A stretch of 64,000 bases of DNA from Plazaster borealis (lineage: Eukaryota; Echinodermata; Asteroidea; Forcipulatida; Labidiasteridae): assembly GCA_021014325.1 (NCBI GenBank), contig CM037476.1, positions 20,124,827 through 20,188,826 on the forward strand. The letters run 5' to 3'. The notes under the pieces were generated by a model. That model was not told the origin of the DNA. It saw only the letters and a list, made by a program, of their open reading frames with translations, and made no database searches. The position numbers and the translations under genes are program-made. Positions 13,301 to 25,300 of this stretch are shown in pieces (positions within the stretch are counted from its first letter, which is position 1; every line of letters starts with the position of its first letter).

Positions 13301-16300
13301 ATTTTATATCAAATTCACACTGAACTCGAAGACCACAAATTAGAAAGGGAAAAAAACGGAATTCCGGTTCAAAAACGAGAAAAAAACTGGGAGAGAAAAC
13401 TATATTTTTCTATGAAATCAAATCTTCTTTTAAAATTATATTTATACAAAATTCTTGAGAATAAAAATACCCAAAGCAAGTTGTTCTAAATAAATTTTCA
13501 ATTTTTATATGATACAAATAATTTTTTCAAATTACAATTGAAACAAATTAAACCTTGGCACGAGGATGCTTATTGTTAGAAACCCTATTTGCCAATCACA
13601 CCCGAATGTGTGCGTCTATCCCATAGAATAATGACAACATGCCTGTTAGTTGGGCAGCATTCTTAATTTTTCACAAGTAACTGGAAACGGAGGTCAAGTC
13701 TTACTCTCGGGTTTTCTTCGTTATTTTGTTGAATTGGTTTTACTTTCATATTGTTTATCACTTAGTAATTACATTCCCAACATCGTATATAATTTTCATG
13801 GCCATAAACTACGTTAAACTAAAATAATTGACGAAACAAAATCCCGCCCATGTAAAACTCCATATTGTAGGGACTACAATGGTCCCTGAAGTTTGAATAT
13901 GCGTGAGACTTGCATAGTCTATACACATCCAAACAAGGCTTACAAATTACGTACCTGTTTCACATCTTGGAGCACCTACAGATTCTGAGGACACAACTGG
14001 TTATGAAAATAATAAGACTTGTTCCTTGTTTACCACACGTGTCCATAAGACATTTGGGGCAACACCATGTAGGTTGATCTATCTTTTGAGTAGTTGGGGT
14101 TCCGAAAAGAACTGGTGGACTCAACATTTGCCCTTAACTTTTTCAGTATCAAGCCAGCAGGACCAGTTAGCTTGTCATTTCACTAGTCTGTTAGCTTTTT
14201 CACCGATCCATATTTCAAATGAAATGGGGATGCTGTTCAATACTGAACTAGTCAGCCAGGCAACTTGGCGAGAATTGTGACTGGCCCTGATGTGTTTTTG
14301 TGGCGTGTCGTGGCCGAGTAGTTAAGAGCACCGAACTCAAGCTCTGGTATTTCTGATCAGCAGAGTGTTAGTTCGAGTCCCAGTCATGACACTTGTATCC
14401 TTGAGCAAGATACTTTACCATAATTGCTTTGTCCTTCGGATGGGACATTAAGCCGTAGGTCCCGTGTACTAGAATTGGTGGTGCACGTAAAAGAACCCAG
14501 AACACTTATCGTGGAAGAGTAGGGGTTAACCCCGGTGTTTCTGGTTCACAGCAAGCACCCTTGTTTACAGGTTTCCTCAGGCTTGCGAGCTACAGTGGTT
14601 AAGTTCACTTATGAGACATCCTTGGTTTTCTTACCAGAAATATATAATACATAATGATAATGAACTGCGTTTGGAGTTAGTAGTAAATTAATGAACAAAT
14701 AAATACATGACTGTGTGTTGTAAACAGGCACTGAGGTTGTTGATGGCACCTAAAGATTCCAGGGACGCCCTAAGTACAGCGTGCTCACAATGCTTCAAGC
14801 TCAACTCAAGACAACTCCGAGCCCTCCTGGAAAACTACATCCCGTCACACAACGAGAGTCAAATCCCAAATGACCTCATCATGAAGGTAAATAGTAGTGA
14901 CTAGACCTCTACACACAGCGCTCGGTGAACATCGGAGCCCTCATGAGGTTCATGTGCATATTGCAGGCCTGTGAAATCTCCGTTTTAAAGCGGATATCCG
15001 CTTGTTTCCTTTTTTTGTCGATTTTTTATTTCCGTTTTTTTTTTTTTCTTCTCTTTTTCTTCTTCACTTTTTGGCCTTATATATGCTTGGCAACAGTAAT
15101 GTACTACAATAAAGTACTACAATAAAGTGAAACAAGTCTAGTTACTGGATCAATGGGGTGCCCTAATTCGACCAGCGTAAATGCGTGACGCGCGCTCACT
15201 TGACGTTCCACGATCATTCTTACATCATGTAGTGTTTCAGCTCTTTTTTTAAGGGTCCACACACAGGCCTGATATTGATCAAGTGCCCATGTTAAAGGCA
15301 AAGTATACCTTTGGTTTTTGGAACTGTTCGATTGTTTTTATCCTATATAAGTGTAGATATATACAAAAAAACTAACCTGTGAAAAGTTCATTTCAAAAGG
15401 TGGTAGCATTTTTGATACTTTGCGAAAATCCGGAGTGGTTATGTCCACGCAGGAGGAATAATCTGTAATTGGTAACAGTAACGTTTCTCAGATTTGAATT
15501 ATGGGGGATGAAAAATGATATCTTTTTTTTTATAACCACATTTTTTCGAAGTGAAATGATTCTCAAAATGCTTTATACTATCGAAAGCTGTTGTACTTCT
15601 AACCAAGTAAGTTTTTTTGCCATTAATTTTAAGAGTGATTACCAAAGGTATACCTTCCCTTTAAACGACACACTGGTAGGAAAAAAAATGAGTTGTGTTA
15701 AAATAAGCTGAGTTTTCAAACTGGTTGAAGCCAGAATTCATGCTTCTTTGATCAAATTCAACCAGTGTGATGAGTGACTTCAGCCATGAAGTAGGGTCAC
15801 ATTCCTGCAACCAATAAACTGTGGAATTGTATTTTATAGTTTGATGACTTTTGTAGCCCAAATATTTGCTGACATTTTGTGTTTATGCGAGACTGTTTTT
15901 TACGTGGTGAATGTGTAGTTTGTGATAATTGCGCGATGGCGTACAGCCGCTGGCTTCAACTGCTTGGGCCCAATTTTATAGAGCTGCTTAAGCACAAAAA
16001 CTAGCTAAGCACAACAAAATTATGCTCGGCAGAAAATGGTTACCAGCTAAAGTACCATTTCACATTTAGCATCTGTGACTGGTATCATGCTTATTGTTGC
16101 TTAGCAGATATTTGTTAAGCAATATTTTGTGCTTAAACAGCTCTATGAAATTGGGCCCTGTTATATATTGTGTTAAATCTTTGGTAGAATTTGGTAGCCA
16201 ATCAAATAACCGGCTTCAGGATTGCTCGCTCACGTTCGGGGATCCTCGGCCATGAAATGTTCTACATGTATAATAATCAACTAAGTAATAATAATACGCA

Positions 16301-19300
16301 GTTCTTATATTGCGCTTTATACTCCCGATGGGTGTCTCAAGGCACTCAGTATTTTTCCTACAAGGTAAGTGGAGTTACGTGTTGAAGTATGAGACCTATT
16401 CCTTTGCATAGCACCATGTAATGGTTTACAAGGTGCTGTGGCGCAATATGCAGCCAATCAAACCAGGAACACCAGGGCGAACCCCTTTACATAAAATACT
16501 GTCACATAAAATATTGTAACATAAAATATTGTTATTGTTTGATTAATTACAGCTGGTAGCAGTGGCTCAAACCACTAACGATGAACCCTCACCGGATGGC
16601 CGCCCTGTACCCTTAGAAGAAGACACCGAGCTCCGTCTAGCATTAATAGTTCCTGAGGACGGATACTCATGTGAGATAGTGAAAGGTGTACCCACAGGAC
16701 TGCAGGAGTTCCTGGAGCCGTTACTACGGGCAGGTAAGGGAGCACAGTCCTTGAATCACCCAGTGGTGGCGTATCGTGGTCGAGCGGTCTGGTTCACCGG
16801 ACCTAAGCTCTGGTGTTGTCAGCAGCAGAGTGTAGGTTCGAATCCTGGCAACAGGAACCCCCCGCTGGAATACTTTTAACGATTCAATTAGAATGCTCCT
16901 ACCATTCAGACTTTTGAGATACCTGTGTACCTGTGAGATTGCTGTGTGTATTGTGTAGATGCAGTCGCCAAGTGATATCTAACTGTGTAGATGCAGCCGC
17001 CACATCTTAGATACAGGCTGGTATAGTTTATCTAATATTGAGGCAGAATTACGAGGTCAAGGAAATCGTATTTGATGTAGATTTTTTTGTTATCAATCTT
17101 GAGTTGTTGGAAAGATACTGTCAGTTGAAGTCTCCTAGAAGAGTTGCAATATTTTCAGTGATGCTAAGTTTTGAGACTGTAACAATATCGTTGATTTTTG
17201 GTTTGATTCTTTTGCTGTTTAGGTCTGGCTAGATTAACCGTCAACCCAACCGCCTCTGGTGATTGGACGGTGTATCTGTACGGAAGCCAGAATGCTTTAG
17301 ACCATGGACCCCCGCCACACATGCAGCAACAGGGACTCCCACCCCACCTGCAGCAGCAGGGACCCCCACCCCACCTGCAGCAGCAGGGACCCCCACCCCA
17401 CCTGCAGCAGCAGGGACCCCCACCCCACCTGCAGCAGCAGGGACCCCCACCCCACCTGCAGCAGCAGGGACCCCCACCCCACCTGCAGCAGCAGGGACCC
17501 CCACCACACCTGCAGCAAAAGGGACCCCCTCCCCACCTGCAGCAACAAGGACCCCCTCCCCACATTCACCAACAAGGACCCCCTCCCCACATGCAGCAGC
17601 AGGGACCCCCACCCCACATGCAGCAGCAGGGACCCCCTCCCCATGGTCAACCACACCAGCCCTCTCCACTGCAGAGACAACAGCAGCAGGAGCAGCAGAG
17701 TGCGCCACCAATGTCACCTGTCATGATGAAGGTAGAAATGTTTGCTCTTTAGTAGTCCATTACACACAGTGATCGCTGAACATCAGCTGTCTACTTTGCC
17801 CATTGGTGCGTGATTGCGGTCGTAACCGTAAACAGTTTCGGTTAGATTGGCCATTGGTTAATCATTGGCCCATGACCGAAACACTTATTGGTTACAGCCG
17901 ACAAAACGCACCCCTTTTTTGCCGAAGTTTGACAATAGTAGTAGAAAAATGGCTTTGTGGTCTTCGTCGTTTTTCAAACTGGTAGAAGCCAGATTTCAAA
18001 CTAATTTGAGCAACTTTAGTCTTGGAGAAGGGGTTTCATCTCTGCTACAGGAAGATTAAGTTCAAAGTAGTATTCAGAATTTTAATTTTACCAGTGAATG
18101 TTTAAATTAGTATCTTTCCTCAGTATTCCTAATCATATTAATGTATTTTTCATTAAAAGTTTGAGAATGTTTGGGGGATCAGGTTGGCTCCGACCGGAGC
18201 CTTGCATGTGGATTTGGTTCTCAGTCCCTATTGCTTGAGTTTTCCCCCATTGGGGTTTTCCTCCCACATCTAAAACTAAGCCTTTTCTTCTCAATTCCTA
18301 CTAATCCTGTTATTGGCGCTAATTGTGCTGTTTGATGTGTAAGGCCACATAAAAAAAAAATGTTGATCGTCCTTTTTTGATGGGAAGTGGGGGAGGGAGG
18401 GCGTTTTTGTTTGTTTTTGTTTTTTGTTTTTGTTTTTTTGACATGGCAAAATATGAAATAAAAAATAAAGATATCATCATAATCACTATAAAACAAAGGG
18501 TTTGTGTGATTTTGATGTTTTTAATTGTTTTGTTAAACCCTTTCAAATCCTGGATGACATTTTCTGTAAACATTTTCAAAAAACTAAAACGCAGCCTAAG
18601 TAAATATTTGAAGAATTTTTCTTGTTTTGCCAACATGAATAAACTTTCTTCAGTCATCTATTTTCTGACCTATGGATTTTGAAAAAATATCAGCTGAAAA
18701 ATCTGGGAGCCAAATTTGACTGAAAAGATCATTAAAAATACCGTTTTTTATGATTTAAAAAAAAAACAAATTGGGGTCGGGGGGTTTTGTAGGGTCGGGC
18801 GGGGACGATCAACAATTCTTTTTTATGTGGCCTAATCAAATAAATGAATGTTTTGACTAAAATTTCATCCTTTGAAAATGTTAAATTATTTCAGCCTGCT
18901 CCTCAAGTTCGTGCCGATGCCAAAGCGCCACCAGGAAAGGAAGCAGAAGTCCACAGTATTCAGCTGAACAAGGGAGGAAGTCGCATGGGTCTTAGTATCA
19001 TTGCAGCCAAGGGTGTTGGCCAAGAGAAGATTGGCGTGTACATCAAGGCGGTAGTACCTGGAGCCGCTGCTCATAAGGTGAGGCACACCAACAGTCCTGA
19101 ATCCCCCATCAGGGCCCAATTTCATAGAGCTGCTTAAGCAGAAAATATTGCTGCTTAACAATTTTCTGCTAAGCAGAAATGAGCAGGATACCAGTCGAAC
19201 ATTGTACATGTGACATGGTAGTTTGGCTGGTAACCTTATTCTGGTAAGCAAAATATTATTTTGCTTAGCTTCTTTTTGTGCTTAAGCAGCTCTATGAAAT

Positions 19301-22300
19301 TGGGCCCAGGACTTGCGCTTAAAGGCAGGGTATACTTTTGGTAATTGTCAAGGACCAGTGTCCTCACTTGGTGTATACCATCCCAACATATGCATAAAAT
19401 ATACAAACCTGTGAAAATTTGGCTCAATTGGTCATCGAAGTTGCAAGAAAATAATCAAAGAAAAAAACCACCCTTTTTGCATAGAATTGTGTGGTTTCAG
19501 ATGCTCGAGAAAGGCTTCAGGCATGAAGCCTTTCTCGAGCATCTGAAATCAGATTATCAGATTCAAATTGTTGGTTCAAAAATAATCTCTTTTTCTAAAA
19601 GCAAATTACTTCAAAGTGGGTCGTTTTTTTAACAATGTTTTATAATATCAACAGCTCTCCAGTGCTCTTTACCAAGGATGTTCTATGGTTATTAATTTTT
19701 GGAGTAATTACCAAAGGTGTAAGCTCCCTTTAAAGCTTTTTATAAAGTAGCCCAATGGGCCAGTAAACTTTGCATTTTGCTTGCCCCCAGGAAGTTTTAG
19801 TAATAATAATAATAATAATAACAAGTTCTTATATAGCGCATTTTACAATAAACGTCTCAATGCGCTTTACATTAGTGCCCTGGTCATTGGGCCAATAACA
19901 TTCCTTTAATCTTTCTCAGCTCCCAGGGGAGTATAGAACCCTGGGCAACCGTGGCGCTCCAAAGGCTTTTTCAAACACAATATCAACCTCTACCCTCGCA
20001 GGTACCCATTTATACCCCTGGGTGAAGAGAGCAATTATAGTTAAGTGTCTTGCTCAAGGACACAAGTGCCATGACCGGGATTCGAACCCACAACCTGATG
20101 ACTAATCACCAGAACTTGAATTCGATGCTCTAAACCGCTCGGCCACGACACCTCTAGTAGCCCAGATTATAAACATGGATTGTTATAGACGTATCTTTCT
20201 GATTTATTAATGGTAGCGATCACAACCAGTTAAATGGCCAAATAAAGTTACATTCACACACTCAAAAATAAAGTAACACATATTTAAAATGTATTATTTA
20301 CACCTAAAAAGGAAGAAATATGAGCATTTTAAACAAGTAGGTTGCACAGTTTTTAGTAGCCCACAAGTTGAGAAGTGGTGTTTTACTAAGCCTGTAACAG
20401 TTTTAATTAGAGAATGTAAGGGGCTAGTGTTAAGGGTGTAAGCGCCTAGTACTAAGGGTGAGCCCTGCCTGTAAATTTTATTAACCCTCTATATTCTTAG
20501 TAACAATTTTCAGCCAGTTGATTAACCAACCATGTGAAACCATTCAACTCAGGCAGGCCTGTGAAATCTCCGCTTTAACCCTAACCACCCCAGGCCTGCC
20601 AAAATCAAACAGATGGTTTTGTTGGAATTTGGATGGTTTAGTCCTGTGGAGAGTACCCACTAAATCACAGTCCAGAAGCACAGGACCTGTTGGAGTATGA
20701 TGGGTTGTGTACTGTTCCAAAAAGTAAACTGTTTGAGTATGATGGGTTGTGTACTGTTCCAGTACATAAACTGTTTGAGTATGATGGGTTGTGTACTGTT
20801 CCAATAAGTAAACTGTTGGAGTATGATGGGTTGTGTACTGTTCCAGTACATAAACTGTTGGAGTATGATGGGTTGTGGAAGCTTTCTGGTAGAAATGCTT
20901 AGGGGGTTAGGGTTAAAGCGGATATCCGTTTTTTTTGTCAATTTTTTATTTCTGTGGGGTTTTTGGGTTTTTTTTTTTGCCTTATATATGCTTGGCAACA
21001 GTTATGTACAACTACAATAATGTGAAATAAGCCTACATGTAGTTACTGGATCAATGGGATGCCCCAATTCGACCAGCGTAAATGCGTGACGCGCGCTCAC
21101 TTGACGTTCCACGATCATTCTTACATCATGTACATGTAGTGTTTCAGCTCTTTTTTTAAGGGTCCACTCACAGGCCTGTCAACTGTACAGGTTGTGTGCG
21201 GGGCTACAACTGCGCACAAACCAACTGGGTACAGGTGTGTACTGTGTAGATGCATTCGCCAAGTGATATCTAACTTGATAAGTGATATTTTGCTGGACAT
21301 TTTTCTTATTAATTTGAACTTGTTTTCTGTTCTGGTTCCATAGGATGGTCGTATCATGGCTGGTGATCAGATCCTTGAGGTTGATGGAAACAGCCTCGTT
21401 GGTTGTACTCAAGAACAGTGAGTTGATGTTTCCGTCTTACACAACAAACATAACTTAGTGATCAAGAGAAAATACAGTAATATGAATAAATAATAATACA
21501 AAGCATTTATAAGGTGCTATACAAAGAACAGAGCACCTAAAAAAAGGAGGGAAACAAATGAAGAAAAACAAATACAAAAACAAACCAGTGACAAGCCAAG
21601 AAAGTTGATTGGACTTGGTTTCATCGGTTTCTATTGGTTTGACCACGTGAGGGCGCTTTCAACGGCGAATTTCCGTGCTATTTAAAGTTTTATCTTATTT
21701 TGACTGCCTGTATGTTGTTTTCTTGTATCAATGGCAAAATAGATATTTTAACAATGGAAAAAAAACCAGTCCATTTTACCTGTTTTGCATCACGTAAATG
21801 TGGTTCACACACGCCCTCACACGGTAAAAAATACTGCGAATTGGCTTGTACTTTGCAGTGTTACAAGTTCACCATCGTTGATTAGGCTTGCAGATGACAA
21901 ACTTTGGTCAGCAGTTCAACTTTGTGCTGCTATTGTATTTATATTTTTTACTGTGGTCTCTTTACTTGTTACATGGTGTTTTTACGATTTTAAATGTATT
22001 ACAAGTTTTTGTTGTGATCGTTATTTTTGTGGGGGTTTTCATTATAAATGTGCTTTTACTCTATAATGGTGTAAAATTAATTAATTAATCAATTTATTTA
22101 ATAGGTTTACTGTATATTTTGTTGTGTTTTCCTGTAGATAATTTTTGAGATTCTATGTAAAAAGCTAAATGAAAAATAAATTATCATTATTATTATTCTG
22201 ACTAATGTACCGTTTCTGTTCTGTTTGCCTAGAGCTGCGGTGTTCCTCATGAAGACTGGTCAGATAGTGAGGTTGAAGATTGCCAAGCAGGGAGCCATCT

Positions 22301-25300
22301 ATCACGGCTTAGCAGCGATTCTCAGCCAGGCCTCGCCTCCAATGCAAAGAGGTAAGTAGTTCAGGAACTCCTTAAGAACTGCAGTGCTCGATTTCACGAA
22401 GCACTTAGATTGATCTTAAGATGAGTTGTCAGTATTACCACAGTGAGTTGTATTGTGACATCACACTTTGCTTTGTGGCGTGTCGTGGCCGAGCGGATAA
22501 GAACACCGAACTCAAGCTCTGGTGTTTCTGATCAGCAGAGTGTGGGTTCGAATCCCAGTAGTGACACTTGTGTCCTTAAGCAAGAAACTTAACCACATGC
22601 TTCGTCCTTCGGATGGGACGTTAAGCCGTAGGTCCCGCTTGTTTTTTGTAATGCACGTAAAAGAACCCAGTGCACTTATCGTAAAGAGAAGGGGTTCGCC
22701 CCGGTGTTCCTGGTTTGATTGGCTGCATATTGCGCCACAGCTCCTTGTAAACTATTACATGGTGCTATGCAAAGGAATAGGTCTCATACTTCAACACGTA
22801 GCTCCACTTACCTTGTGGGAAAAATACTGAGCGCTTTGAGACAACCATCGGTAGTATAAAGCGCTTTATAAGAACTGCGTATTATTATTATTATTAACAA
22901 ATTAGATTGATCCGCAGTTAGGATGAATCTTAGCTCTTTGTGAAATCGACCCCAGAGCTGCCATAGCGCTGTGAACACTTCAACCATCACAATATTGACC
23001 CCAGGTACCCATTCATCCTCCTGGGTGAAGAGAAGTAATTAAAGGCTAAAGCATAATGCACTGAGACACAAGTAGGAATGGTCAGAGCAGAGCAAGAGTT
23101 CAACATCATTTCCTTATAGAGTTACACAAATTGTTTCTTGATCAACAGCTAACAAAGGAGCCCAACCAGCACCGTCGCAGTCGGGGCCGCCTACCCCAAC
23201 TCAACCCAACCCACAGATGCGACCCAAGAGTGAAGATATCTCCCGTGTCTTAGCCCCATCCCAGATGTCAGCGCCCCAGGGTGGTTACCCTGGAGAGAGC
23301 CGAGAGTGGCCCACACAGCGTGATGGTCCAACAGCGGCACCGAGGCGCTATGACATGACGCAGGCAGACTACGCAAAGTCCTCTCCGAATCTCGGTGAGT
23401 TGGTTTATGAGGTTTTAATGGGAAGGTATACGTTTGGTAATCACTCTTGAAATAATGGCAAATAAAACCCACTTGGATAGAAATACGGCAGCTTTTGATA
23501 GTATAAAGCATTTTGAGAATCATTTCACTTCAAAGTGATGTGGTTATAAAAAAAAGATATAAGTTTTTATCCCCCAAAATTTGATACGTTACATAAACTG
23601 TCAGATATGTTTCTCAGATTGTGTATTCCAATTACGGACATCTTCCTGCGTAGACATAACCGCTCCAGATTTTTGGCAATATCTCAGAAACGCGACCACC
23701 TTTTGAAACAAAATTTTCACAGATTAGTTTTATTGCATATCTACACTTATATATAGGATTAAAACAATCGAATGGTTCCAAAGACCAAAGGTATACTTTC
23801 CCTTTAATACATGCATGTGATTTCTCAGGATTTTTCCTGATTTCAGGATTTTCTCAAAATCTCCTTGAGCCTTTAATTTTTTTTGAAAAGAAGTAAAGCA
23901 ATCACCAAAGGGAGAAAGAAATAGTCCACATCATGTCAAAACCTGTTGGTACACAGAGTCTGTAAACCTCTTTGCAGAGACTTTAAGAATTCGAGGGACC
24001 CAAATTCTCAAGCCATTTTTCAGGAATTTTCACATTCGTCCAATCTCATCCCTGGGCTCAGCTCTTACCCTTTTTACAAGTGCGCCCTCTACAGTCTGCC
24101 TGTAGGAGAGGCCATTTTCGTAGTGGATCATGGGGAAAAGTTGACAAGAATTTAGGCGTCTCGCTGTTCCTACATTTTGACCCTGATTGTTTGTACGTTT
24201 GTGGTTTGCAAAGCTGTGTGGTTGTATTTGTCTGTGGTCACCGCATAAGATTGTATATTTTGTGTGGCCAGTGAAAGTTTTTCACATTCAAGTCAGCCAG
24301 TTAAAGATCCCAAACTGCTCGTGCAGTGCGAGTGTGATGTTTTTGGTTGATCGCTTTGGGGGAAAATGGCCTGTCCATGGTAAACTGTTTCCTTATTACA
24401 TGTAACTTCTATGACAGGGTTTTATCATATTGGGTTTTATCAAATAATGTGAAGAACAGAAACAAATTGTAGCAGTAAGTCAAGCGTTTTCTTTTTTGAA
24501 TAACAATATTGTTTTTCTTTCTTTTCTTTTACCTGCCTTTTTATAGTGGAAGAACCACGGCAGCGTATACAGTCTGAGAGAGATTTGTATGCAACAGTCA
24601 ACAAAGACCCTTATGCTAGACACCGGGGCCATCCACAACACAAGTAAGTACATGATCACTCTGGCACATGCATTGTTGTTAAATCTTGTACTCTTCCTGT
24701 TACAAAAAAAACAAAACATGTACTTGGATCCAAACTCTGTTTCAGTTGCTTCCTTAATTTACCAGAGTCATTTCTTTTTATGTTTTCAATCAACAGTCAG
24801 CAAATGTATCAACGCTCAAAGTCTACATCTCACTTGGATCCGGAGCTTGATATGGACAATCGTGAACTCCCTCGACAGGCCATGTCCCAAGCCAATGTGA
24901 GGGCTCCACCACCTGGAGCTGTGCAGGTCATGGGTGCTCCAATTCCCGCACCACGCCTCAAGGACGTCAACAGCCACTATGCGGAACCTCTCACTAAGGA
25001 AGAGATTGCGAGGGAAGAACAGGCAGAAAGGGCCAAGGAAGCCAGAGAAAGACAGGAGAAGCTCAAAGAGGAACGACTGAAGGAAGAGAAGGAAAAAGAG
25101 GCGAGGGATAGGGTGGAGAGAGAACGGAGAGCGAGGGAGGAGAAGGTCAGACAAGAGAGACTGCAAGAGGAGCGCTTGAGAGAGGAAAAACTGCGGGAGG
25201 AGAGAATGAAAGAAGAAAGAGCAAAAGCTGAGCAAGCTAGGATACAGCGACTCAGAGAAGAAAGGGCCAAAGAAGAGCGGGCTAGAGAGGAAAGGGCCAG

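Noticed and set aside
17164..17726. Open frames in five other reading frames over the 27-bp repeat
   Set aside because: A repeat unit divisible by three keeps all frames open once one unit lacks a stop. Only the QQQGPPPHL frame joins afadin exons in phase.
20660..20998. Repeat peptides such as QFMYWNSTQPIIL on both strands
   Set aside because: They are translations of the 41-bp tandem repeat within an afadin intron.
22475..22560. Possible functional tRNA-Leu or tRNA-Ser gene
   Set aside because: A and B boxes are present, but the acceptor ends do not pair well, and the same head is attached to a shared core and tail in many copies. It is a SINE promoter.
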